A stretch of DNA of 60,000 bases from Polytrichum commune (Eukaryota > Streptophyta > Polytrichopsida > Polytrichales > Polytrichaceae). The notes below the pieces were generated by a model. The model made no database searches. It was not told the origin of the DNA and saw only the letters and a program-made list of their open reading frames with translations. Positions 46,030 to 56,039 of this stretch are shown here, piece after piece (within the stretch, counting starts at the first letter, position 1; each line of letters begins with the position of its first letter). The translations under genes were made by a program, and so were the position numbers. Location: NCBI GenBank assembly GCA_950295325.1, contig OX485809.1, positions 41,263,081-41,323,080 on the forward strand. Direction: 5' to 3'.

Positions 46030-47264
46030 ATGCCTAGTTGTCCACATAGATATAACCACATAGATGATGCACTTTGCTCACGAATCATACATTCTATTTT
46101 TAATGAGGGCTTATCTTATGTTGACACAAGTAAATGTCATAATTATCTTTAAGAAAATATTAGGAGCATAGTCAATGCTTTTGAAGAAAATGGTCAATAA
46201 GTGCCCAAAAATAGAGGCTAGTCCACAAATAACAAGGAATGTGCACTTGTGGGAACAAAAAAAATCAAACAAAAACAACAAAAGCAACAACACAACAATC
46301 GCAAATTTGAATGTTTGTATTCCATGTTTGCCAACCATCATATTTGTGTAGTTTTATGATCTATTGTACATCATATTGGTGGTTGGAATTGTCCAAAATT
46401 CATGCATAAATCTAAATATACTCAAATCCTAGTTATGAGCATATTCAATGGTTAGTAGAGAGGTTTGATGCAAATCCAAACATCATTGTAGAATCTCTTC
46501 ATTGTCAACTCAATGAAGTTTTTCAATTCTCACACCTTGTATACTATCAATTGTGATACAAAAGCCATTTGAAGTCAAGTTGGATTTACCCTCAAGTTGA
46601 TGCGCTATGAACTAGATGATTATAACAATGAAAACATCTTAGAGAGCGTATAGAGTGGTGTCAAAAGTTTTAAAAAGCTCGGTGGCAGTATGGCTAATGT
46701 TGTATACATGGATGAGGTTGGTTTTAATTTACATTTGACATGTTGATTTGAAAGGGCTCATTGAGGACAAAGATTATAACTAATTCATCCAACTCAAAGG
46801 GGTCAGAAATTATCTTTGGTGGTTGCAGTTGGTCATGAAGGAATCATTGCACATGATGTCACACGTGGTGCCCACAATATAGACAAATTCTTAGAATTCA
46901 TTTAGACCAAGGTCATTCTTGGCCTTGATAGATAAAGGTTCATCTTCATGGACAATGTCCCATTCCATATATATATCATGAAACATAACAAGATTTTGAA
47001 GATGTTGGACACATCTACTTCCATTTGCCATCAAATAGTCCATTTCTCAATGTTGCAGAATGGGTATTTGGACACATCAAAAGCCATGTCTGACTGATTG
47101 ATCTTCAAAATCATTGAACATTACTAGGTGACGACATTCAAACAACCATTGCAAGCATGGTTCAAGGTTGGATGAGAGAGGTCAATCAAAATTTTGGTAG
47201 AGCTAGTCATGGGGAGCAATTAGGAGAATCTACAATACATGATGTACCGTTCTTTATGAAGTAA
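46030..47264 (+). pseudogene. Tc1/mariner-type transposase relic
   Basis: The N-terminal helix-turn-helix reads RIIHSIFNEGLSYVDTSK, then ENIRSIVNAFEENGQ. The catalytic core follows in order: YMDEVGFNLH (first Asp codon 46711-46713), VVAVGHEGIIAHDVTRGAHN, FIFMDNVPFH (second Asp 46951-46953) and NSPFLNVAEWVFGHIKSHV (Glu 47058-47060). The second Asp to Glu spacing is about 35 residues, in the DD34-36E range of Tc1/mariner/IS630 enzymes. The final codons read HDVPFFMK and a stop at 47264. Several stops and frame changes, plus a roughly 210-bp insertion at about 46232-46440, inactivate it. Without the insertion the length (about 340 codons) is normal for the family. Confidence 0.85.
46232..46440. 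repeat. Short repeat inserted in the transposase relic
   Basis: Coding text breaks at STNNKE and resumes at EHIQWLVERFDANP-like text after 46440. The intervening piece matches the complement of about 19115-19345, from ATGTGCACTTGTG to AAATCCTAGTT. Its class and target duplication are unknown. Confidence 0.6.
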
Positions 47265-47407
47265 AGTTGTATAGTACATGAAATTGATTTTGTGAAGTTG
47301 TGAACATGGGCACCAAATCATGAAATCGTTCACAACATGTTGTGAAATTGGTTGAAAGATAAAGCTAAATTGGTTGTTTATGTAGTGAACTTGGTTCATG
47401 ATTCCAA

Positions 47408-47662
47408 ATGAATTATGTAGAACAAGTTGCTAAATTGGTAGAACTAGAACAAGTTGCTAAATTGGTAGAACTAGAACAAGCTGCTAAATTGGTAGAACTA
47501 GAACAAGTTGCTAAACTGGTAGAACTAGTAGAACTAGAACAAGCTGCTAAATTGGTAGAACTAGAACATATTGCCAAATTGGTAGAACTAGTTGCTAAAT
47601 TGGTTTGTAACATCTTGAAATTGAGGTTGCACTTCCTTGAATTCATCTTATCAAAGGAATAA
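47408..47662 (+). repeat. 27-bp minisatellite with 9-residue-repeat ORF
   Basis: About seven units of AACAAGTTGCTAAATTGGTA plus GAACTAG run from about 47417 to 47610, one shortened. Units are multiples of three, so the plus strand stays open for 84 codons and gives EQVAKLVEL repeats, with Q/A/H variants. This would be an amphipathic helix. No promoter, splice or family evidence supports a gene, and the minus strand is also open. The array follows directly on the mariner-like relic. Confidence 0.75.
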
Positions 47663-47858
47663 TGTGGGTCCAAGACCACAAATCTTCCCCTAAATCTTCA
47701 TGAAGACTTCCAACCAACACATCAACTATTAGTTATAGGACGAAAGTAACACAAAATAAAATAATCATCCTCATTAATTCTCAGCATTGGAATTAGAGTG
47801 GACTCGAGAGAAGTACTGTGGCTCACAATATTAAAATTATTAGGTGTAGTTGCGTAAG

Positions 47859-47869
47859 AAAAAGCAAAA
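47859..47869 (-). terminator. RNA polymerase III terminator of tRNA-Tyr
   Basis: On the minus strand TTTT (47866-47869) begins 5 nt after the tRNA end, followed by TTTTT (47859-47863). T runs of this length end Pol III transcription. Confidence 0.8.
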
Positions 47870-47874
47870 GGTAT

Positions 47875-47957
47875 TCCGACCAACCGGATTCGAACCAGTG
47901 ACCTAAGGATCTCTGCACCACTACAGTCCTCCGCTCTACCAACTGAGCTATGGTCGG
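47875..47957 (-). tRNA. tRNA-Tyr (GUA), nuclear, with intron
   Basis: The minus strand folds into a full tRNA. The acceptor stem CCGACCA pairs with TGGTCGG, followed by discriminator A (47875). The T arm ACTGG/CCGGT has a TTCGAAT loop and a perfect B box. The anticodon stem GAGGA pairs with TCCTT (one G-U) around the CTGTAGA loop, with anticodon GTA at 47922-47924. A 10-nt intron (47911-47920, TGGTGCAGAG) sits between positions 37 and 38, the standard place for tRNA introns and a regular feature of nuclear tRNA-Tyr. A TATA-like CAATAAAATG lies about 25-35 nt upstream, as in many plant tRNA genes. It decodes UAC/UAU after removal of the intron. All stems are intact, so it is probably functional. 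The intron is at the short end of the plant range as I know it. Confidence 0.95.
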
Positions 47958-49457
47958 ATGTGCGATTCAAGTGGAATTCTTAATCATTTTATTGGATTCT
48001 TCACCAAGTTCCGGATCCGATTTCTTAGTGAAATTCTCCGTTGTGTATACGCTTCGCAGCACGCAGAGGATTCAATCAGTAAGGCACAATAAAACTTGCT
48101 AGAAAATTAAAAGGTAGCGTGGAACCAGCGCCTAAAGTGCAAACATGCTCGGAATTCCAGCATCACAGACACGCACTGAAGGAAAGTTTATAATTGCAGT
48201 ACCAGTAGATTCTCCGGCAGAGTGACGATATTGATCTACAGTAGTGCCTAGATATCAATGGAATCATAGATAGAAGTGTTGTCGAGATGTTCATCCTTTT
48301 GTCAGGTTGGGCTTCTCCGCCACTTGAGCCCAATGGAAGAATTGCAACAAGTCGAGTCACTTCGCGCAACATGCTTTATCCGGATGTGGTGGAACCACGT
48401 TCTGCTTACCCTCACGGAGTTTCAACCCCTTAGAGCACAAACACATAAACTGAGATGTTTCGCAAGCAGGTCCACTGGTATCCTCGAAAACCTAACTTAG
48501 GGTGGATAGACAAGCACGGCCCAGGGTTGCAGAAAAGAAAAGTTCTTTGGATTACGGGCGCAAAGTGCAAGAATCACCTAGATTACGAGATGAATTGAAG
48601 TGTAGGTCTCATATTTGATTACCACACGCTCGTAACACACCATCTGTAATGAACATCGAGTCAGGCGAACATCAGCCAGCATGATTCAGCCTCTTGCAAA
48701 GGAGAAGTCGTCTTGCAGAGGTGGCTTTCTTGAATGTGTGCAGATAAACCGCCTTTCATGTCTCAAGCATCTGAGGTCCACTTTACATGAGGGGTCGAAG
48801 CCTCCAAAATCTGAAGCCAATTCACACAAAAGATTGACTTGTGTCAAGAATGGAGGAAGTTCTGACACAACCCCCTTAGGAAGCAAGTTGGGTTTTCATT
48901 TGGTACAACAAAGTTCTTTTTCTTCAAATCTTGTCATATGTTGTTTTTAGTGCATTAAAATATAAACTGACCTCATTAAAATAGAAATTTCAAGGAATGG
49001 CCATGACTCCATTATGTAAAGGCATTGGGTTTAAGTTAGTGAATTATGCCAATCACGTACAAAGATTTATGCATGTCATAGCTCAAAATTGGCTCTAACA
49101 CATCGTGTAACGTGGCCAAGAGTGTTGCAGTGACTGACCTACTTGACAACTACCTTCTATTCTCAAGCATCTAGGTGCAACACTGACTAACCTGCTTGAT
49201 GGCCCCCTTCTATTCTCGAGCATCTACTAGGTGTCATGATAACTAATCTAGTTGGGAGACATTTTCCCTACTTGCTACGGACAACTACCCACATGTCGGT
49301 TCCAATTCACTTGGGCTGAACACATTACCAATGTCTACACTCTACCATAACCGCTCATTTTCAGACAAATACCTTTTCATTTAGCACTCAAAACCGGGGA
49401 CATGTGTCATGATACTATCAATTCTCTCGTGATACGATAACCAAAGTTGGAGACTTA
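47958..49457. other. Unassigned spacer with short direct repeats
   Basis: No family is recognised. Two to three diverged units with CTTCTATTCTC.AGCATCT lie at about 49129-49245. ORFs of 66-89 codons at 48163-48950 overlap on opposite strands and look like chance. Confidence 0.4.
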
Positions 49458-49579
49458 GGGTTAGTTTCCATGCAGGCTACTTCGCCCACCAAATTCTAGT
49501 GGAAATGTAGATTCCACTAGGTGGCATCTATAATCCTACTAGAAACTAATGAGTGAGTGGTCTACATGGAAAATAACCC
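49458..49579. mobile_element. Tourist-like MITE, short copy 2
   Basis: The ends are GGGTTAGTTTCCATGCAGGC and, in reverse complement, GGGTTATTTTCCATGTAGAC, with TTA at 49455-49457 and 49580-49582. It shares its ends with the 391-bp element at 6167-6557 but is only 122 bp. Confidence 0.8.
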
Positions 49580-49959
49580 TTAAGAACCATGAAACATGGA
49601 ACTTCATTTCAACCACCCATGAATAAGAATTAACGAAGTCAGTCCTAACCTTATCAAAAATATGGCACCTTATAGATTCCCAATGGGGTCCTGATCGGGA
49701 TTAAGTGTTTTATTTCACACAAAAATTTGCACCTTGGCACACATGATCGATATTTGCTAAAATAATTAAGTTCTTATGTGACACATGCTTGAATATTCAA
49801 TGGTCTGCCTAGTGGGGCATGACACGCGGCACAATCCTTGATGAGTGGTCAACCAGATAGGCACATACAAAATAGCTCATGAAATCTCTTGTACAAATTA
49901 GTTTAAATCACAAAAATAAACTTGGCATAGGAAATAAATTGAAATGAACTGAAATTGAT

Positions 49960-50270
49960 TTTAAAGTCCGGAAAGCCGAAAGGCTTATGGGACTAGAAGT
50001 ACATTAAGAATTTAAGATGGTGTCAACCTGGCTAATTCCCCTGAGACTGTGGCGTAGTGCAGGTAAAGGCTAATTTCAACTTGATGGTCCAATTGAAAGA
50101 AAGACTTGAGACTCCCTAATATTACATTCTCAATAGTGATTGAAACTTATCTCTAATGAAGTTATATAGGGGAAACTCCAACACAAAGTGTGCCTCATAT
50201 TCAACTACTATTATCTCTAGAGCAAAAGTGGCAGAATCTATCATCTCTACAAATAGGGGTAGTTGATGAG
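49960..50270 (-). pseudogene. RT zinc-finger LINE tail
   Basis: Minus-strand text CHFCSRDNSSVEYEAHFVLE and FPLYNFIRDKF, then LGSLKSFFQLDHQVEISLYL, repeats the family tail seen at 41.1 and 57.3 kb. The C-x2-C and H are intact. Only the tail and the common 3' flank are present, as expected of 5'-truncated LINE copies. Confidence 0.65.
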
Positions 50271-51600
50271 TGCTCAACTAGATAGGCACATACAACACAA
50301 GTATGAATCTAGCTCATTGAATAGATGTGATTTGAGTTCCCAACATGCGACTCCTACTAAATCTTGTCCTTAAGGTGTCCATCCACGCTTTCGTACCTAA
50401 AATTCTTCATCTTTTACTTGATGGCTCAAAGTGACCATGTGAACAGAAATCAATCCCAAGATATGTATATTCATAGGTTATTTCAATTTGATCCTTGCAT
50501 AGGTAAAATGTTTCTTGATTTAATTCCCTTTTGTTGCAGTGACTCTTGTTTTCTCTTTTTGTGTTATTAGGATGAAGGAACGCAAAAATGTTGGCCATAA
50601 TTTATCTGAGAACCATGCCAATGCTGGTTCACTAGCTAGACTCGAGAAGGCAGTTTCCAACTATGACAAATTAAAATATCTTGGGTCTCATCGTATCTTC
50701 ATAGAAATTAATGTTTCAATCAATGATTTCTCCAAGCTAGAAATACTGTGAGCTACATGTCGACCCAAACATTTTTGTGTGGAATTACATGATTGTGTTA
50801 ACCACTTCTGGAATATGTTTGAATGTCATGTATTTCCGTACGATTCAAGACATGACATCCAGAATAGTGCGCATGGCTAGGCAATAGAGGTACACAGCCT
50901 GGTTTTGATTCATTGACAACATCAGTGCCCATCATGATCTTTGGCAACTAATGATATCCAAATTCTGGTAATACAATTCCAACACTCACCATAATTATAA
51001 TTCTCATGGCATCTAACCGGATCCAGTAGACCTCTGTATCTTATGACATACAATCAACACATTTATCTCATGAGCCTCAAATGAGCCTGGTGATGAGAAA
51101 CGTCCCTAAAAGGATAAAAAAATATATAGTCCCACATCGATATGTAAAGGTATGTAAATTTCCGATCATTCCAGAATGGTATACTGCTGCAACTGCAAAT
51201 TCAACTTTTCAACAAAACCGAACACTTAATTTATATTCTTTCAATTAGAAAACTATGAGATCCAAGCTCGAAAGATACCATGACACCTGATCTCAAGTTC
51301 ATTTGCACCACCAGTAACTCCAATGCAGTAGAGCAAGCCCAAGATACAACAGCTTGGTTTCCAAAATTATGCTCGTGGGTCCAATTGCACCTGCCATGAG
51401 GTGAATAGGTACAGTGAATTACAATAGTAGCCAAGGGGTGATCTGGCCTCAGTGATTCAGCACCCAGTTTTTGATCTCAGTCTACTGACTGGGGACCGAC
51501 TGCTCAAAAAACAACATCAAATTACATGGGTCATGGCGATTCTACATAGTACTGCTAATGTAAGGTCTTGACAACTAGAAAATACATAAACAGTGTGAAT
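50271..51600. other. Unassigned spacer
   Basis: No gene recognised. GTCCCACATCG at 51129-51139 matches the plant snRNA upstream element, but no snRNA follows. Short ORFs of 60-70 codons are without family similarity. Confidence 0.4.
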
Positions 51601-51630
51601 GCTAATGATTCAGATGGTGGTGGTTCTTCA

Positions 51631-51711
51631 GTGACCACCCTGATAGCAGCCTGATTAGCACCCATCTAGCTAGTTGATGTGTGCAAACTAGGCTGGAATC
51701 AAGGTGGTCAC
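51631..51711. repeat. 81-bp hairpin, copy 1
   Basis: GTGACCACCCTGAT at one end pairs with ATCAAGGTGGTCAC at the other (one mismatch). The centre contains CAGCCTGATTAGCAC and GTTGATGTGTGCAAACTAGG. Confidence 0.8.
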
Positions 51712-52110
51712 AAAGGCTTGAGGAGTCACCCAACCATGACTTGATCATGGTCTCTAAATCTGGATCTCTTTCACCATCAACTCATGTAAGCTCAATATAT
51801 GCCTCTGTTGCAGTTGCAACATGTGGCCACCTCTCGATGGGGCCAGTGAATTCCACACAGCAAGGGTGTGTCGTCACATTGCTCCTGCAACAATACACTA
51901 AACAATTGATTTAGTGTCACCCGCATTTGATATTGACCCACGTAGTGATCTTGCAATCACTAGTTGGCAAATGAAGAAGGTGACAACATGGGACAATTGT
52001 TGTTATAAAGAAATTCAAGTAATGGAGGCCACTCTAATCAACATGGTACATCACTTCTACTCCCACACTAAACCAAAGATATAGTGTAGTGTTAATTGGA
52101 TGATGATTTC

Positions 52111-52149
52111 GTGACCACCTTGATAGCAGCCTGATTGGCACTCATCAAT
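52111..52149. repeat. 81-bp hairpin, truncated copy
   Basis: The left half only, GTGACCACCTTGATAGCAGC to CTCATCAAT, then unrelated sequence. It shows that the unit decays. Confidence 0.75.
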
Positions 52150-52375
52150 CCATATAACAACCTTGCAATCACTAGGTGTTAGCCAAGAAAAGGTGACATG
52201 GAACACTTGATGCTATATGTTTAACCAATAATGGAAGCCACGTTAATCAGCATGGCACATCAACATCAATGCCACACTAAGTCATAAAATGCACTCTAAT
52301 TATCAACATGGTGGATCAATTTTAGTTCCACACTAAATCAAAGATATAATGTAGTGCTAATTGGATGGTGGATTT

Positions 52376-52456
52376 GTGACCACCTTGATAGCAGCCTGAT
52401 TAGCACTCATCAAGCTGGTTGATGTGTGCAAACTAGGCCGGAATCAAGGTGGTCAC
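52376..52456. repeat. 81-bp hairpin, copy 3
   Basis: The arms GTGACCACCTTGAT and ATCAAGGTGGTCAC are a perfect inverted repeat; the flanking T and A extend it by one pair. The centre is as in copy 1. Confidence 0.85.
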
Positions 52457-52736
52457 AAAAGCTTATATATCACCTTCAGGACTACATGCCTTCCTACCTA
52501 CAAGTAGTGCTACTGCATGGGTGCTCTAGTCACAACCATGATTTGATCATGCATGGTCTCTGAATCCGAATCTATCCCAGTACCATCATTTGTTAGGCAC
52601 TTACCACAAATGGCAACCTCTTTACATGAATATCTACGGCTCCCTCTCAGCGGGCCGGCGGATTCCACTTGCAACAGTCATGTCCTCACATTGCCTCTGC
52701 ACAAGCAATCATGTGAAACAATCGAATGGTTCTTCT

Positions 52737-52817
52737 GTGACCACCCTGATAACAGCCTAATTAGCACTAATCAAGATGATTGATGTGTGCAAACTAGGCC
52801 GGAATCAAGGTGGTCAC
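52737..52817. repeat. 81-bp hairpin, copy 4
   Basis: Arms as in copy 1 with one mismatch; same length and same internal order. Confidence 0.82.
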
Positions 52818-53650
52818 AGAAGTTGATGAATCACTCAACTAACTTGTTGTTTGCACATACATATAGATACAAACACTAGCTCTTAAATATACGACATTCA
52901 CTTGGACTATAACCGACGAGTGGAGAATGGATGATGAGCTCCGATAGCAACAAGACACTCATCTAGCTACTCAAGCCATTTATGAGACATAACTAATGTG
53001 TTCATGGAGCAAGGCGAAGGTTATGAATGAGCTGTGCTCCACGTGGATAAAAGAGCACGAGAAAATCGTTGGGAATGCTCTTCACTTGAGTGAATGACCG
53101 GATATGAGAAACAAATTGCTAATGTTGCGATGCCCACATTACTCACAGTACCATGCCTCAGTGTACTGAATGTCCCAGAGTGAGACATTATGAGAGTCAA
53201 ACTCCACTATTTGAGCATGAACGAAGAGCCTCTTCTTCAGCAGGAACCTGCCTACAACTAGCACTTGCTACTGCATGGGTGCCATAGGCCCAGCGATAGC
53301 CCAAAACATATGGGGACGCTATGATCACCGAATTTGAGTCCCTCCCACCATGACCAACTGCAAGCTCGATCTATGACTCTCTGCACTTGCCACAAATTGC
53401 AACCCCTTTTATACCCATGGCTCCTGTCCGATGGCCCAGCAGCTTTCCCACAGAGCAGACACGTAGACCTCACAATGTTGCCCCTGCCACGCGCCCCGCT
53501 AGAAAACACCTCTACAAAACCTCCCCCTGCCCTCAGAACTAGAACATTTAGCTGCTGCTGCACCAATTGGATGTGTACGAGCGAAAGATCATGATGTTGT
53601 TTTTGGAGGAGACGGCACAACACTGGAGTTGTTGCATGCTTTACCGACCG

Positions 53651-55369
53651 CGATGTCAGCTTAAAATTTAGTGCGCTTGCCCACGAATCTTGTGCCTTGC
53701 AGAACAAACAAACACGCCATATTCTGTCGTGTTAATGTGGCCTTCGGTCCCTTCAGGTGTGTCAATGGGGGCGTGATAAGCTAGGTCCATCATGCATGTA
53801 GCTATTGTAAACCTTCTTTTCGCGTTTCCCCGTACACACACGTCGTGGTGGGTCCCCACTTCCTAGAGGGAAACACTTAAGTTACCTTTTCTTTTCGTTT
53901 GGCATGGGGAGTAAGTTAAAACTTAGGGGCGAGCCACTGTCACAGACATGCACAGGAGCTACCTCATTAATGTGGATCGTGCTAAAACCCTCACTTTGAG
54001 CGCTAAGTGTAGACACCAGTTTCATGTTTTGTGAAAATTAGATAATTTTTGTTAGCAATTGTCGGGGGATTCCGACGTACCAAAGTATGTCTTATTTGGA
54101 TTTTGTATGCAAAAGATAGAAGAATTTGAAGTTTTTATCGATAGGTGACCCAAAACCAACACGAGACTTCGATGTTAAGGTGGTGGACATTCTAAAACTC
54201 AAGATGTGCTTATTGTTTGCAATTTTAGACTTGAGAGGAATATGACACCTATATAGTCCAATCACAACTTGTCGTTTTGATGTTTGTTCTCAACTACAAG
54301 CCTTGTCGTATATCACTCAAGTTTAAAAGATAGATCTTACATCGTGACTAAAGTATGCACTTAGAATATAGACAACATTTCAACACAATCGGGAGGGCCT
54401 ACTTATAATAGAAAGAGAGAGAATCTTTCTTTCGATGTCTTATGTCTTTTGCACCTTAACTCCTATTCTACAGCATGAATGACAATCTTTGTGATACGCA
54501 ATCGCTAATCAAACGAGATCGATGACTCCCACGCCAATTCAACGGCTAGAGCCTAGAATTGTCTGTGGAGTTGGAAGTGGCCACGATCATAGGGCCACTT
54601 ATGTCAATGCAGACTCGCCCCTGCCACTTCGTCCCAAGGAAACTTGGGCCACAGCCATGACTTCCAAGGCAAACGTATGCACAGGCACTACTGCAAACGA
54701 GTACACATGAGCATGATGACGTTTTTTGTCAGAAGGGGCACAGATTGACAAGAGGAATGAAGAAAAAATAAACAATCATCAGGTGCAACGAGACCGACCG
54801 ATGAAGAAGCTCAAATTACGATGACGAAGCTCAGATTAAGCTAAGTTAACTTAATCGGGTCTCTCTCACTCTCTCTCTCTCTCACTTGCTAAATACTAAT
54901 ACCAATATGATGTCACAGTTCACTGACGCTGATGAGCAGTTTGTCGTGCACTGACAATCAGATTCACCAAACAGGACGCTGCACGATTTCTAGATATTGG
55001 ATGTACACTGGCCACATAAGTGACTACAAGAAAGGCAAAAGGATCAAATTTAATACTAGTATTGCAAGGGGTTTCTAAAAGCTCCAGTTCTCAAGACTGA
55101 TTCCAGAGATCAATGGAGTTGGCCCAAAGTGTCAATAATCATGATCTCCACAGTCCTCAGTCTCGGCCCCCAGTGCAAACCACATCCCACTCAGCTAAGG
55201 TAGACGTGTGTAAATTTAATCCAACCCCTCTAATTCATCCACCTTGAATACTGTGGATTTGTGGTGGTCAACATCATTGAGTGGTTGCTCATGCACATTC
55301 GGTGATTGTATTCAACATAGAATATGATCAATTAGTCGTATCCCCCAGGGTGAACTCTTTACACTATAT
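53651..55369. other. Unassigned spacer with CT microsatellite
   Basis: No gene recognised. A CT tract lies at about 54858-54884. Confidence 0.4.
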
Positions 55370-56000
55370 AGAAACTATGTATTATTTGAAGCATTAACGT
55401 ACATAGTATACATAAGGGAGAGGATTTGTTTTGTGTGTAGTGTGTACATTTAAGAAGGCTATTGGTTTTTTGGAAGTAAAAGTAGATGTACAAAATGGGC
55501 ATGTAAGGTTTAAAGAAAGAAGTGCTACTTTCATTCAATTTACCTTAATACATAACATTATCAAGCAATGTGTGTTCATTCATGTGGGCGTAGCTAGTGC
55601 AAATTCAATTTGAATTTGCACTAGCTACAGCATCCCATGGTTATATTCTCAGGGCCCACATGAACCAACGCACACTGCTTAATAATGTTGTGTAACCGAA
55701 AGATGTGTTTTAGGGTCAAATTATTGTAGGTCATACCTTATAATGTTTTTTATAAGAAAAATTCAATGACTTTCTCGTTGAAAAGTGAAAGTGAATTGTG
55801 TATGTAACAAAGACCTATTTATTTCAAGATTTAATTTTGTATATGTAGTAGAGACGTTTATGCTTTTATCACATTTAATTGGTAAGCTTAACAAAAATAC
55901 ATGAGTCCATTTTCTAAGCTAGTATCAGTACATATACATTTGTATACATGTACATTTGAATAGGTATACAATCGGATGAGAATAGCATCTCATTTCTTTA
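55370..56000. repeat. Dispersed repeat C, copy 2, interrupted by a nested hairpin
   Basis: Similar to 8390-9090 in order and orientation (landmarks as there). A foldback at 55551-55692 lies where copy 1 has different sequence, so it may have inserted here. The repeat ends near the TA of the following pogo-like element. Confidence 0.6.
55551..55692. repeat. Nested palindrome
   Basis: The inner 39-bp palindrome (55590-55628) has perfect 19-bp arms (GTAGCTAGTGCAAATTCAA) and a single central T. It lies within outer arms of about 39 bp (55551-55589 and 55654-55692, CATTCATGTGGGC against GCCCACATGAA) with several mismatches. About 25 nt on the right separate inner and outer stems. Confidence 0.85.
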
Positions 56001-56039
56001 ATGACTGTCGCTAGTTTGACTGTCAGCTGCATAGTATTA

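Larger units (their letters stand above)
51601..53650. repeat. Cluster of partial segmental duplications with 81-bp hairpins
   Basis: Blocks are repeated with 70-85 percent similarity by eye: a hairpin block (about 51631, 52111 partial, 52376 and 52737), a CACTAAA.CAAAGATATA block (about 52065 and 52330), and a GATCATGGTCTCT/TGGCAACCTCT block (about 51745, 52550 and 53330). The third copy of the last block extends into a 149-codon minus-strand ORF (53258-53707) with no recognisable domain. Unequal exchange or repeated transposition would explain it. Confidence 0.65.

Noticed and set aside
47413-47679. Minus-strand serine/threonine-rich ORF
   Set aside because: A mirror of the 27-bp minisatellite; any multiple-of-three array stays open on several frames.
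49021-49260. Cluster of direct repeats as a possible regulatory array
   Set aside because: Only two to three diverged copies with no recognisable factor site.
51129-51139. GTCCCACATCG, matching the plant snRNA upstream element
   Set aside because: No TATA at the required spacing and no U1-U6 or 7SL sequence follows; the word alone can occur in repeats.
53258-53707. 149-codon minus-strand ORF with C-x2-C text (CLLCGKAAG)
   Set aside because: It lies in a duplicated block whose other copies are closed in the same frame; the cysteines are not conserved among copies.
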